Assembly (NCBI GenBank): GCA_006844585.1
Contig: SPJM01000245.1
Coordinates: 1 to 59,874, forward strand
Direction: 5' to 3'
From: Methylococcaceae bacterium
GTDB lineage: Bacteria; Pseudomonadota; Gammaproteobacteria; Methylococcales; Methylomonadaceae
Length of the DNA stretch: 59,874 nucleotides
Shown here one piece after another: positions 1 through 8,217 of this stretch. A program made the translations under genes and the position numbers. Under the pieces are notes generated by a model. It was not told the DNA's origin, searched no databases, and saw nothing but the letters and a program-made list of their open reading frames with translations. How positions within the stretch are numbered: position 1 is the stretch's first letter; each line of letters opens with the position of its first letter.

Positions 1-224
1 CGAACTTTTAGTTGCTGAATTTCTTGTTGGTCTGCCGTTAACGCTGGACTTGTCGTAGGGGTAATGCCTCCGCGCTCTGCTTTTAATTGATCGACCCATC
101 GGCGTAAAGCAGTGGAACCAATGCCCATTGCTTCACATGCCTCTTTGTACGTATAGCCTTGGTCAACTATTAAACTGGCCGCTTCAAGTTTGAATTCTGC
201 ACTGAAACTTCTTCTTTTCGTCAT
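1..224 (-). CDS. IS3-family transposase OrfA, helix-turn-helix protein (partial)
   Basis: Reading the minus strand from ATG at 224 gives a protein beginning MTKRRSFSAEFKLEAASLI and continuing with a helix-turn-helix (YKEACEAMGIGSTALRRWV) and a Q/K-rich linker. This is the classic N-terminus of the Tnp_1 (OrfA) family of IS3 elements, which binds the terminal repeats and is extended by frameshifting into the DDE catalytic OrfB. About 74 codons are visible and the 3' part is cut by the window edge. The family call is firm. The IS subgroup is not determined. Confidence 0.85.
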   Translation of the reverse strand, partial: MTKRRSFSAEFKLEAASLIVDQGYTYKEACEAMGIGSTALRRWVDQLKAERGGITPTTSPALTADQQEIQQLKV

Positions 225-295
225 TTATATTTTCTCGTTCATTGATTGAGGTATTTTACTCCTATCAATGTGTCCAAGATTATTAAACCACTACA
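1..295 (-). mobile_element. End of an IS3-family insertion sequence (truncated by window edge)
   Basis: The first 224 bases encode the start of an IS3-type OrfA on the minus strand. The stretch that follows ends in a motif typical of IS3-family terminal repeats: on the minus strand TGTAGTGGTTTAAT followed by TCTTGGACA. The outer end is therefore placed near base 295. The other end and orfB lie outside the window, so whether the element is intact cannot be judged. It sits just upstream of the cas operon, so CRISPR-Cas genes beyond it may exist. Confidence 0.6.
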
Positions 296-296
296 C

Positions 297-380
297 CGCG
301 TCTCGAATCAAGACGCAGAGCGTCATCCCAGGCATTCCCACGCAGAGCGTGGGAACGATGAGCCGTCTATTTTCCCACTG
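297..380. repeat. Palindromic intergenic repeat, copy 1
   Basis: This 84-base unit contains two hairpins. The first is GCGTCT/AGACGC (298-303 with 311-316). The second is a perfect 9-bp stem TTCCCACGC/GCGTGGGAA with a 3-base loop (335-355). It is followed by a second, almost identical unit seven bases later. It resembles the scattered REP-like palindromes of gammaproteobacteria. It is not a CRISPR repeat: the unit is long, has internal dyads and has no spacer. Confidence 0.75.
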
Positions 381-386
381 AGGCTC

Positions 387-469
387 CGCGTCTCGAAACA
401 AGACGCAGAGCGTCATCCAGGCATTCCCACGCAGAGCGTGGGAACGATGAGCAGTCTGTTTTTCCACTG
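387..469. repeat. Palindromic intergenic repeat, copy 2
   Basis: This is the second copy of the preceding unit and differs by only a few bases and one deletion. It carries the same two hairpins: GCGTCT/AGACGC (388-393 with 401-406) and TTCCCACGC/GCGTGGGAA (424-432 with 436-444). The two copies together fill most of the gap between the IS element and the cas operon. No gene is seen in 225-537. Confidence 0.75.
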
Positions 470-537
470 GCTTTTTTTATTGCTGACAAGCTTGCCAACT
501 CCTCATAAATATGTTTTTTCCGTTAGGATGCAGGGCT

Positions 538-822
538 ATGAAAAAACGAATTCTTTATATCGCCGCTTATGATATTCGTCATGCTAAACGTTTGCGTCGG
601 GCATTAAAAGTGGTGCGCCAATATGCATCCGGCGGTCAAAAGTCCGTTTTTGAATGTTTTTTAACGCCTGCCGAAAAAAAGGATTTACTGAATGAAATTG
701 AAACAGTGCTGGATTGCAGTGAAGACAGTTTCTTTTTATTAAGGCTGGATCAGCGCTGTACGGTGATGACTTTTGGCAAGGCGGTTCCGCCGCAAGACGG
801 CAGTTTCTATTATGTGGGGTAA
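538..822 (+). CDS. cas2: CRISPR-associated endonuclease Cas2 (first copy)
   Basis: This 94-residue protein has the ferredoxin-like Cas2 fold. It opens with a beta strand ending in the conserved acidic residue (YIAAYDIRHAKRLRR), followed by a helix and the strand QKSVFECFL. Cas2 dimers bridge two Cas1 dimers in the spacer-integration complex. ATG 538 is chosen because an in-frame ATG at 511 only adds non-conserved residues. The gene is followed after one base by cas1. It differs clearly from the second Cas2 at 2514: it lacks the ISDPKRL signature and has a different C-terminus. The family call is secure. Whether this copy forms homodimers or pairs with the other Cas2 is unknown. Confidence 0.9.
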   Translation: MKKRILYIAAYDIRHAKRLRRALKVVRQYASGGQKSVFECFLTPAEKKDLLNEIETVLDCSEDSFFLLRLDQRCTVMTFGKAVPPQDGSFYYVG

Positions 823-823
823 T

Positions 824-1777
824 ATGAGCACCTTGTATTTGGATCGAAAAAATTTAACGGTAAAGCTGGATGGCGGCGCGATGGCTTTATATGAGGAGGG
901 CGAAAAACGCGGAACAGTGCCGTTAACGCTTTTGGAGCGCATGGTAGTGCGGGGCAATATTAATGTTGAAAGTCGTTTGTTATGTGAAATGGGGAAACGA
1001 AAAATTGATGTGATTTTTTTATCCGCTCGGCATTCATATGAATCGGCAATGGCCTTTTCCCATTCTCATAACGATGTGCGGCGTCGATTAAGTCAGTATC
1101 AATCTTATTGGAATGAGACTCAACGGCTCATGTTAGCGACTGAATTGGTTGCGGCAAAATGCGCAAAACAATCTCAGTACTTAAAGCGTGCTTTAACATT
1201 ACGCCCTGATAAGCGTCGGCAGCTTTTTAAAGGCGTTAAGGTTTTGCAAAATATTATTGGGCAGTTGGATAGTTCGATGGCGATAGATCGTTTGAGAGGG
1301 TTGGAAGGGAGCGCTGCAGCGCATTATTTTTCCGCCTATCAAGCTTTATTCGCGGCAAAGCTGGGTTTTAACAAACGTCAGCGCAGACCGCCGCCTGATC
1401 CGGTGAATGCCTGCTTGTCCTTGGGGTACACTTTGCTGCACTTTGAAGCGGCGACAGTTTGTCGACAAGTGGGTTTGGAACCTTTTTTGGGGTTTTATCA
1501 TGAACCGGCGTTCGGACGCGAATCTTTGGCCTGTGATTTGATCGAGCCGTTGCGACCGCGATTGGATGAGTGGGTCTGGCGTTTGTTTCGGGATAAGCAG
1601 TTGGATAGCGCACATTTTTTTAGCGAAAATCAGCGCTGTTTATTGAATAAAGCCGGCCGTAAAATTTTTTATGCGCAGTACGAGTTGTTTTGTCATCCCC
1701 TGCGGCGATTGTTGCGCTTGCAGGGTTATCGCTTGGCGCAATTTTATTTACAATCGGCGGAGGCGGATTTTAAATGA
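824..1777 (+). CDS. cas1: CRISPR-associated endonuclease/integrase Cas1
   Basis: This 317-residue protein is the metal-dependent integrase that inserts new spacers at the leader end of a CRISPR array. The N-terminal beta domain (about 1-85) and the helical catalytic domain are both present. The metal-binding triad is intact: E161 in LEGSAAAHYF, H226 in GFYHEP and E241 in CDLIEPLRP. ATG 824 starts one base after the cas2 stop, whereas the longer reading from 773 overlaps cas2 and is not needed. It ends in an ATGA overlap with the next, Cas1-like gene, so the two are translationally coupled. Subtype cannot be assigned without interference genes. Confidence 0.93.
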   Translation: MSTLYLDRKNLTVKLDGGAMALYEEGEKRGTVPLTLLERMVVRGNINVESRLLCEMGKRKIDVIFLSARHSYESAMAFSHSHNDVRRRLSQYQSYWNETQRLMLATELVAAKCAKQSQYLKRALTLRPDKRRQLFKGVKVLQNIIGQLDSSMAIDRLRGLEGSAAAHYFSAYQALFAAKLGFNKRQRRPPPDPVNACLSLGYTLLHFEAATVCRQVGLEPFLGFYHEPAFGRESLACDLIEPLRPRLDEWVWRLFRDKQLDSAHFFSENQRCLLNKAGRKIFYAQYELFCHPLRRLLRLQGYRLAQFYLQSAEADFK

Positions 1778-2514
1778 GATCTTTATATTTAACAGCTTGT
1801 CTTGGGATGCAGGTGGTTTACGATGAACCGGCGCTGGTTGTGTGTAGTCCAGAAAAAACAAATCAACTATTTCCACTGGTCAGGATTTCCAATGTTATTG
1901 TCACCGGGTTTGTGGAATGGAGTACCGAGGCTTTTTTAGCTTGTGGGGAGGCTGGGGTTTCGGTCGTTTTTTTGGATGGAGATGGAAAAGTGAAGGGGCG
2001 TTGGTCGGCGGTGTGCAGTTCTCAGTACGCGGTATTGGAATCGGTATTTCAACGTCTAGGTCAGCCGAGAAGTGAGATAAAATACCGGAATTGGTTGAAC
2101 GGCATGCGTCGTTTGGCGGTCAGAAGCGCGGCCAGGCGTTTGGGGTTTACCGATTGGCGAAATATGGATTCTGATGCATTAAATTTCTGGTCGGTAGAAC
2201 ATCTTGGCGTTGAATGGCAAGCTATTCGACATTGGCTGGAAGGCGCGCTGAACGGTTGGGTTTTGCATCAACTTCAACAATTCGGACTTAATGCCGAAGT
2301 TGAGCAACAGTTATCGATATGTTTGGTTGATGATCTTGCCGGGTTATTGGTTGTTGATTTTTTGCCTATGCTTTTTGCAATGCAACGACAAAATTTATCT
2401 CTACCCTGCGGGGAAAGTTTAGCTGGATTATTGGAAGGGCGTAAAGCCAGGCTGGAAAATCTGTTGAATGCTCTGCTGAGTAAGTTGCATGATTGTTTTA
2501 CGGAGATCCATTAA
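1774..2514 (+). CDS. Divergent Cas1-like protein, catalytic residues apparently lost
   Basis: This 246-residue protein begins like a Cas1 beta domain: PALVVCSPEKTNQLFPLVRI, a strand-rich stretch IVTGFVEWSTEAFLACGEAG and VVFLDGDGKVKGRW. The C-terminal half has the helices expected of the catalytic domain (LEGALNGWVLHQLQQFGLN, then DLAGLLVVDFLPML). By eye the last segment aligns with SLACDLIEPLRP of the upstream Cas1. The third acidic position would then be Asp, the histidine is missing, and the loop with the first glutamate is absent. It starts by ATGA overlap with cas1 and ends by TAATG overlap with the second cas2. It is probably a non-catalytic Cas1 paralogue. The alignment was made without tools. 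Confidence 0.7.
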   Translation: MRSLYLTACLGMQVVYDEPALVVCSPEKTNQLFPLVRISNVIVTGFVEWSTEAFLACGEAGVSVVFLDGDGKVKGRWSAVCSSQYAVLESVFQRLGQPRSEIKYRNWLNGMRRLAVRSAARRLGFTDWRNMDSDALNFWSVEHLGVEWQAIRHWLEGALNGWVLHQLQQFGLNAEVEQQLSICLVDDLAGLLVVDFLPMLFAMQRQNLSLPCGESLAGLLEGRKARLENLLNALLSKLHDCFTEIH

Positions 2515-2834
2515 TGGCGATGCATCAACCGGCGCAGTTTTTGGTTTGCTATGATATTTCTGATCCTAAGCGATTACAGCGTATTCATCGGGCGTTGAAG
2601 AAGGAGGGGTTTCCGATTCAGTATTCGGTGTTTTCGGTGGTGATGAGTCAGGCGAAGATCGGCCTATTTATGCAGCGGCTGGCGTTGCTGATGGATCAGC
2701 ATGAGGATGATTTGCGTTGTTATCGTTTACCGGCGGATATGCAATGCGCTACATTGGGTCGGCAAATGTTTCCTGATGATGTCATGTTGGTTGCGAAAGG
2801 CGTGCCGCAGTTTATGTGGCCTACAAATGTTTAA
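2514..2834 (+). CDS. cas2: CRISPR-associated endonuclease Cas2 (second copy)
   Basis: This 106-residue protein carries the canonical Cas2 signature CYDISDPKRLQRIHRAL followed by GFPIQYSVFS. It then has the DDLRCYRLP strand and a C-terminal tail ending in QFMWPTNV. The start at 2514 overlaps the stop of the Cas1-like gene (TAATG), so it is coupled to it. It is more typical of the family than the first Cas2 of the operon, and the two are clearly not recent duplicates. No further cas gene and no CRISPR array follows. The next gene is the housekeeping rimP. Confidence 0.92.
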   Translation: MAMHQPAQFLVCYDISDPKRLQRIHRALKKEGFPIQYSVFSVVMSQAKIGLFMQRLALLMDQHEDDLRCYRLPADMQCATLGRQMFPDDVMLVAKGVPQFMWPTNV

Positions 2835-2954
2835 TCTTATTATCATGCCAGGAATGATCAAAATTTTGTTGAAAAACATTGACTAAACAAGAATAGATGT
2901 TTATTATAAGCCGGATATTGATATACGGTTAGTCAGAAATAAGCAAGCGAATGG

Positions 2955-2976
2955 AGCCCCGATTTATGGGGTTTTT
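2955..2976 (+). terminator. Short GC hairpin with T-run upstream of rimP
   Basis: A stem AGCCCC/GGGGTT (2955-2960 with 2968-2973, including one G-T pair) with a 7-base loop is followed by a T-rich stretch. It lies between the cas operon and rimP, with a second and stronger hairpin 55 bases downstream. It could end cas transcription or act as a leader attenuator for the rimP operon. No gene is seen in 2835-3074. Confidence 0.5.
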
Positions 2977-3030
2977 TACTTTCTGGGTTTGAGGATTTCA
3001 TTGCTTATGACTAATCTGGACTGTTATGGA

Positions 3031-3054
3031 AGAGCCTGTGGGCTCTTTTTTTTT
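3031..3054 (+). terminator. Rho-independent terminator/attenuator before rimP
   Basis: A perfect stem AGAGCC/GGCTCT (3031-3036, 3041-3046) with a 4-base TGTG loop is followed by nine T residues. It sits only 20 bases before the rimP start. A promoter upstream of it would therefore be read through an intrinsic terminator, as in the leader of the rimP-nusA operon in other gammaproteobacteria where NusA controls its own operon. Confidence 0.75.
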
Positions 3055-3074
3055 GTTTGTAATAAGGTGATTAG

Positions 3075-3560
3075 ATGAAACAGGCTCCTGGGCATTTGGT
3101 GGATTTAATTGAGCCGATTGTTGAAGGTCTAGGGTATGAATGCGTCGGAATAGAGTTTAACTCGCATCCGAAAAACGGTATGTTGAGAGTTTATATAGAT
3201 TCAGAGAACGGTATTTTATTGGATGATTGTACCCGTGTCAGCCATCAGTTAAGCGGCATGTTGGATGTTGAAGACCCGATTCAGGGTGAATATAACCTCG
3301 AAGTGTCGTCGCCGGGAGCGGATAGGCCGTTTTTTAAATTATCGCAATTCGAAAGATTTGTCGGTAGTTTGGTTGATGTCAATTTATTTACCCCGATTAA
3401 TAAGCGTAGAAAATTAACCGGCGCCATTGTAAAGGTGGAAGATGATGTGATTTTTCTGCAGGAGCAGGATGAGATTCATGAAATACCATTTAAAGCAATG
3501 AGCAAAGCGCGCTTAGTGCCTGATTTTTCACTCAATAAAGGAGTTCGCAGTGGCAAATAA
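3075..3560 (+). CDS. rimP: Ribosome maturation factor RimP
   Basis: This 161-residue protein is needed for late 30S subunit assembly. Family hallmarks are seen in order: LIEPIVEGLGYECVGIEF at the N-terminus, MLRVYIDSENGILLDDCTRVS, the strand-turn segment NLEVSSPGADRPF and the C-terminal SH3-like part KLTGAIVKVEDDVIFL. Length is normal (E. coli about 150). It is the first gene of the rimP-nusA-infB-rbfA-truB operon and overlaps nusA by 11 bases, which implies coupled translation. Confidence 0.97.
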   Translation: MKQAPGHLVDLIEPIVEGLGYECVGIEFNSHPKNGMLRVYIDSENGILLDDCTRVSHQLSGMLDVEDPIQGEYNLEVSSPGADRPFFKLSQFERFVGSLVDVNLFTPINKRRKLTGAIVKVEDDVIFLQEQDEIHEIPFKAMSKARLVPDFSLNKGVRSGK

Positions 3561-5067
3561 AGAAATTTTGTTGGTTGTTGATGTTTTTGCAAATGAAAAA
3601 GAAATTGATAAAGAGATTGTGTTTCAGGCCATTGAGTCCGCCTTAGAAGCTGCTGCGATTAAACGCCACACCAATCAAATTAAAGTCAGAGTTGAAATTG
3701 ATAGAGTTACCGGAGATTATGATACTTATCGCCGCTGGGAAGTGGTTGAGCCGAATGATGAAATAGACGGCGATGTTGAGTTTCCGGACTCGCAGATATT
3801 ATTGGAAGCGGCCCAGATTGATAGCCCGGATATTAAAGTCGGCGATTTTGTGGAAGAACAGATTGAGTCGGTGGCGTTTTGTCGGATTGCCGCGCAAACC
3901 GCTAAACAGGTCATTATCCAGAAAATTAGAGAAGCGGAAAGAAAGAAAATTGTTGCCGCTTATGAAGATCGTGTCGGCGAGTTGCTGACGGGTACGGTGA
4001 AACGCTTGGAAAAAGGCAGCGTTTATTTAGATTTGGGCGGACATGTAGAAGCGTATATTGCCCGCGAAGAAATGATTCCTCGCGAATCCGTGCGTATCGG
4101 CGACCGCATCCGCGGCTATTTAAAAGCAGTGCGTTCGGAACCGCGCGGGCCGCAATTGTTTGTCAGCCGCACCGCACCGGAATTATTGTTGGCGCTGTTT
4201 CGACTAGAGGTGCCGGAAGTCGGCGAAGGCGTTATCGATGTCTTACGTGCGGCGCGTGATCCGGGCTCCCGCGCTAAAATAGCCGTACGCAGTTATGATC
4301 CGCGCCTGGATCCGGTGGGCGCTTGCGTGGGCATGCGCGGCTCCAGGGTTCAGGCGGTATCAAATGAGTTGGCCGGTGAGCGGGTTGATATTATTCTATG
4401 GAACGAAAATGACGCCCAGTTTGTGATAAACGCGATGTCGCCTGCTGAGATTCAGTCGATTGTGGTGGATGAAGATAAACACAGTATGGATGTGGCGGTG
4501 GCGACTGATAATTTGTCGCAAGCAATTGGACGCGGCGGGCAGAATGTGCGTTTGGCGACCGAATTGACCGGTTGGGAATTGAATGTGCAGGATGCGCAGG
4601 CGGCTGAAAAAGAACAGGGTGATGCGTCGGCCAAAATTAAGGATGAGTTCATTGATCAATTGGATGTTGATGAGGAGATTGCTCAGTTGTTGGTCGATGT
4701 CGGTTTGACTAATGTTGAAGAAATTGCTTATGTGCCGGTCGATGAAATGTTGGAAATTGAAGGTTTCGATGAAGAGTTGGTGGATGCGTTAAGAAGCCGG
4801 GCGAAAGATGCTCTGTTGATTAGTGCGATTGCTTCCGAAGAAAAAATCGAAACCTCTGAACCGGCGGAAGATTTGTTGGCGATAGAGGGTATGGATGATG
4901 AGTTGGCGCATGAAATGGCGGCCAACGGCATTATAACCATGGATAATTTAGCGGAGCAGGCGATTGATGATATTCTGGAGTTTACCGGAATGACTGAAGA
5001 GAAGGCGGCGAAATTGATTATGATAGCTCGCGAACCTTGGTTCGCAAATGAGCAGGCAGAAAAGTAG
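3550..5067 (+). CDS. nusA: Transcription termination/antitermination factor NusA
   Basis: This 505-residue RNA-polymerase-binding factor modulates pausing, termination and antitermination. It has an N-terminal polymerase-binding domain (about 1-130), an S1 domain (about 135-200, [17 protein letters not shown]) and two KH domains. KH1 is at about 240-300 ([15 protein letters not shown]) and KH2 at about 310-345 ([13 protein letters not shown]). Two acidic C-terminal repeats follow (about 378-425 and 440-497), as in other gammaproteobacteria. The start codon is GTG 3550, supported by AAAGGAG just upstream and by overlap with rimP. Confidence 0.97.
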   Translation: MANKEILLVVDVFANEKEIDKEIVFQAIESALEAAAIKRHTNQIKVRVEIDRVTGDYDTYRRWEVVEPNDEIDGDVEFPDSQILLEAAQIDSPDIKVGDFVEEQIESVAFCRIAAQTAKQVIIQKIREAERKKIVAAYEDRVGELLTGTVKRLEKGSVYLDLGGHVEAYIAREEMIPRESVRIGDRIRGYLKAVRSEPRGPQLFVSRTAPELLLALFRLEVPEVGEGVIDVLRAARDPGSRAKIAVRSYDPRLDPVGACVGMRGSRVQAVSNELAGERVDIILWNENDAQFVINAMSPAEIQSIVVDEDKHSMDVAVATDNLSQAIGRGGQNVRLATELTGWELNVQDAQAAEKEQGDASAKIKDEFIDQLDVDEEIAQLLVDVGLTNVEEIAYVPVDEMLEIEGFDEELVDALRSRAKDALLISAIASEEKIETSEPAEDLLAIEGMDDELAHEMAANGIITMDNLAEQAIDDILEFTGMTEEKAAKLIMIAREPWFANEQAEK

Positions 5068-5077
5068 GGGAGAGCGT

Positions 5078-7855
5078 ATGAGTGAAAAAACTGTTGAGGA
5101 ATTGGCCAAAGTTGTTGGGATGCCGTTGGATCGCTTCTTGGAACAATTGGAAGAAGCGGGATTGAAAAATCACTCCCCTGAAGATGTCGTCAGTGAAGAT
5201 GAAAAAGTTAAACTGTTGGCGCATTTAAGAAAGCGTCATGGTAAGTCAGATGGTGATGATGCGGCGACGCCTAAACGAATTACTTTAAAAAGGCGTAAAG
5301 TGACTGAGCTGAAGCAGGCGACAACGCCGGGTTCGGCCACTAAAACGGTTAATGTAGAGGTTCGCAAAAAGAAAACATATATTAAGCGTAGCGAAACTAA
5401 TACGGCCGAGCAAGAGCAAGAAGCCTCGAAAGCCAAGCAGGCTTTGGATGATCAGCAACAACACATTGCTGAAGAGGAGGCTGTACGCCAACATCAGGAA
5501 GCCAAACTGAAAAAATTGGCTGAAGAAAAGAAACAGCAGAAAGAAGCGGCCGAATTGGCTAAAAAACAAGCTGAGCAAGAAGCGGCGGTTAAACAGCAAC
5601 AGCAGGAGGCTAAAGAGGAAGAAGCTGAGCCGGTTGTTGAAGCTGTTGCAGAAAAGAAAGCTGAACAAGCAGAGCCGGTGGTTGTTGAGCAAGCGGCTGA
5701 AGAGAAAAAGCAGCCGGTGGAAGCTAAAGCTAAGGAAGCGGTTGCAGAAGAATCCGCAGAGCCGAAATTGTCGGAAAAAGAATTAAAGGCGAAAAAGCTA
5801 GAGGAAGAGAAAAAACAACGTCAAGAGGCTTCTGTCCAACGGATGGCGGAAAAAGTCAGAAAACAGGCTGAAGCCAAAAAACAAGGTCAACAAAAGAAAA
5901 AGACCGCCGGTCCCGCTGCCGCTCGTCCGGGACGAAATGCCGATCCGGCGAAAGCGAAGCAGGATAATGATGGCGGTGGACGCAAAGGGCGCGGCAAGAA
6001 GGGCAAACAAAGCCGTAGGGACAAAGAAAGGGATGAAAAAGAATTGTCCTTAAATGCCAAACATAAGTTTGAAAAGCCGGTCGCGCCGGTGATAAAAGAT
6101 ATCGCTATTCCTGAAAATATTATTGTTTCGGATTTAGCGCAAAAAATGAGCATCAAAGCCGCCGAAGTCATTAAGCATTTGATGAAATTGGGTATTATGG
6201 CGACCATTAACCAAAGTATCGATCAGGAAACGGCGGTGATTTTGGTTGAAGAATTGGGGCATAACCCGGTCATGCAAAGTGAGGATGATCTGGAACAGGA
6301 AATGCTTGCAGAAGTGACTGGCCCGGAAGATGATCGGGAACAGAAGCTGCGTGCGCCGATTGTAACGATTATGGGGCATGTTGATCACGGTAAAACCTCG
6401 CTATTGGATTATATTCGTGAAACCCGCGTGGTGGAAGGCGAAGCAGGCGGTATTACCCAGCATATCGGAGCCTATCAGGTGATTACCGATCACGGCTCGG
6501 TAACCTTTTTGGATACTCCGGGACACGCCGCGTTTACTGCGATGCGGGCGCGCGGCGCCGAATTGACGGATATTGTTATTGTGGTGGTGGCTGCCGATGA
6601 CGGGGTGATGCCGCAAACTAAAGAGGCGATTGAGCATGCTCGCGCCGCTGAAGTGCCGTTGATTATCGCGATTAATAAAATCGATAAGCCGGAAGCGAAT
6701 CCTGATAAGGTGATGCAGGAGTTGGCGACGATTAATGTTGTGCCGGAGGAATGGGGTGGTGATGTTCAGTTCTTGAAAGTTTCCGCGAAAACCGGTGAAG
6801 GCGTTGATGATTTAATCGAGGCATTGATTCTGCAATCCGAGATTCTGGAACTGAAAGCGCCGGATGAAGGCGTTGCTTCGGGGATTTGTATAGAATCCCG
6901 TCTCGATAAAGGTCGCGGCGTTGTGGCCACAGTGCTGGTGCAAAAAGGCACCTTGAATAAAGGCGAGATTGTGCTTTGCGGCCATGAATACGGGCGGGTC
7001 AGAGCAATGTTTAATGAAAACGGCAAGGCCGTCAAGCATGCAGGGCCTTCGGCGCCGGTGGAGATTTTAGGTTTATCCGGCACGCCGGACGCCGGCGATG
7101 AGTTCTTGGTGGTGCCCAGCGATAAGGCGGCCAGAGAATTGGCCGAACACCGCGAAGATCGTAAGAAGAGTAGTAAACATGCCGCCCAGGCTGCGTCTAA
7201 ATTGGATGAAGTTTTCTCGAAAATGTCCGAAGGCGAAACCGCAACGGTTAATTTGGTTATCAAAACCGATGTGCAGGGTAGTTTGGAAGCCTTGCGCGAA
7301 TCTTTGGTTAAGCTTTCCTCCGATGAAGTGCAGGTTAAATGCGTCTATGGCGGGGTCGGCGGGATCAACGAAGGCGATGCTAATTTAGCATTGGCTTCCG
7401 GCGCCATTTTGATGGGTTTTAATGTGCGAGCCGATGCGGCGGCGCGTAAGTTGATCGAAGAAAAAGAAATCGATCTGCATTATTACAGTGTTATTTATGA
7501 CGCCATCGATGAGGTAAAACGCGCGATCAGCGGTATGTTGTCGCCGGACATTCAGGAAAATATCGTCGGTTTGGCGGAAGTGCGGGATGTTTTCCGTTCA
7601 CCGAAATTCGGTGCGATTGCCGGATGTATGGTAGTGGATGGTTTTGTGAAGCGTAATTTGCCGATCAGGGTGTTGCGCGACAATGTGGTGATTTACGAAG
7701 GCCAGTTAGAATCTTTGAGACGCTTCAAAGACGATGCTCTGGAAGTCAAAATGGGCATGGAGTGCGGTATCGGCGTGAAAAACTACAACGATGTCAAAGT
7801 CGGCGATCAAATCGAGGTTTATGAGCGCGTAGAAGTTAGACGGGAAGTCGAATAG
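5078..7855 (+). CDS. infB: Translation initiation factor IF-2
   Basis: This 925-residue GTPase brings initiator tRNA to the 30S subunit. ATG 5078 follows GGGGAG and gives [20 protein letters not shown], the usual IF2 N1 domain. The in-frame start at 5048 only adds residues overlapping nusA. A highly charged Ala/Glu/Lys/Gln-rich linker spans about 100-320. A second IF2N domain follows (about 345-395), then the G domain with GHVDHGKTS (near 433), DTPGHAAF and NKIDKP, and domains II-IV. It is slightly longer than the E. coli protein (890) because of the linker. The stop TAG abuts the rbfA ATG. Confidence 0.97.
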   Translation: MSEKTVEELAKVVGMPLDRFLEQLEEAGLKNHSPEDVVSEDEKVKLLAHLRKRHGKSDGDDAATPKRITLKRRKVTELKQATTPGSATKTVNVEVRKKKTYIKRSETNTAEQEQEASKAKQALDDQQQHIAEEEAVRQHQEAKLKKLAEEKKQQKEAAELAKKQAEQEAAVKQQQQEAKEEEAEPVVEAVAEKKAEQAEPVVVEQAAEEKKQPVEAKAKEAVAEESAEPKLSEKELKAKKLEEEKKQRQEASVQRMAEKVRKQAEAKKQGQQKKKTAGPAAARPGRNADPAKAKQDNDGGGRKGRGKKGKQSRRDKERDEKELSLNAKHKFEKPVAPVIKDIAIPENIIVSDLAQKMSIKAAEVIKHLMKLGIMATINQSIDQETAVILVEELGHNPVMQSEDDLEQEMLAEVTGPEDDREQKLRAPIVTIMGHVDHGKTSLLDYIRETRVVEGEAGGITQHIGAYQVITDHGSVTFLDTPGHAAFTAMRARGAELTDIVIVVVAADDGVMPQTKEAIEHARAAEVPLIIAINKIDKPEANPDKVMQELATINVVPEEWGGDVQFLKVSAKTGEGVDDLIEALILQSEILELKAPDEGVASGICIESRLDKGRGVVATVLVQKGTLNKGEIVLCGHEYGRVRAMFNENGKAVKHAGPSAPVEILGLSGTPDAGDEFLVVPSDKAARELAEHREDRKKSSKHAAQAASKLDEVFSKMSEGETATVNLVIKTDVQGSLEALRESLVKLSSDEVQVKCVYGGVGGINEGDANLALASGAILMGFNVRADAAARKLIEEKEIDLHYYSVIYDAIDEVKRAISGMLSPDIQENIVGLAEVRDVFRSPKFGAIAGCMVVDGFVKRNLPIRVLRDNVVIYEGQLESLRRFKDDALEVKMGMECGIGVKNYNDVKVGDQIEVYERVEVRREVE

Positions 7856-8212
7856 ATGGCGAATGAATTCGGGCGCAATCAGCGCGTTGCATCACAAATG
7901 CAAAAAGAATTGGCGGAAATTTTTCAACGAGATATTAATGATCCCCGGTTGGGGTTCATTACCGTCAATGAAGTTGTGTTAACGAAAGATTTAGCGGTGG
8001 CGAAAATTTATATTACCGTGTTGAACGCTGATGAAGCGGGCAAAAAGGAAAATATAAAGATATTGAATGAAATCGCGCCGGTGGTGCGTCATGACCTGGC
8101 TAAGCGCATGCGTTTAAGACATGTTTCCGAGTTGCGTTTTTATTACGATAACTCGTTTGATAACGGCATGCGCGTTGCTGAATTATTGAGCGAAGATCAG
8201 CAAAAGGATTAG
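7856..8212 (+). CDS. rbfA: 30S ribosome-binding factor RbfA
   Basis: This 118-residue KH-like protein acts in 16S rRNA 5'-end maturation and cold adaptation. It has the family start (NQRVASQMQKELAEIF), the DPRLGFITVNEVVLTKDL core and the segment RLRHVSELRFYYDNSFDNG. Length is typical. It begins immediately after the infB stop codon (TAGATG) and ends five bases before truB. Confidence 0.96.
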   Translation: MANEFGRNQRVASQMQKELAEIFQRDINDPRLGFITVNEVVLTKDLAVAKIYITVLNADEAGKKENIKILNEIAPVVRHDLAKRMRLRHVSELRFYYDNSFDNGMRVAELLSEDQQKD

Positions 8213-8217
8213 GCGGG

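Noticed and set aside
297-469. Two similar repeat units near cas genes that might be a CRISPR array
   Set aside because: The units are over 80 bases, contain internal hairpins, are nearly identical over their whole length and have no unique spacer between them.
773-823. N-terminal extension of cas1 upstream of 824
   Set aside because: It would overlap cas2 by about 50 bases and the Cas1 family N-terminus begins at ATG 824.
5285-6207. Minus-strand open frames opposite infB rich in Leu and Phe
   Set aside because: They are the antisense shadow of the Lys/Glu/Ala-rich IF2 linker and have no start site or family features.
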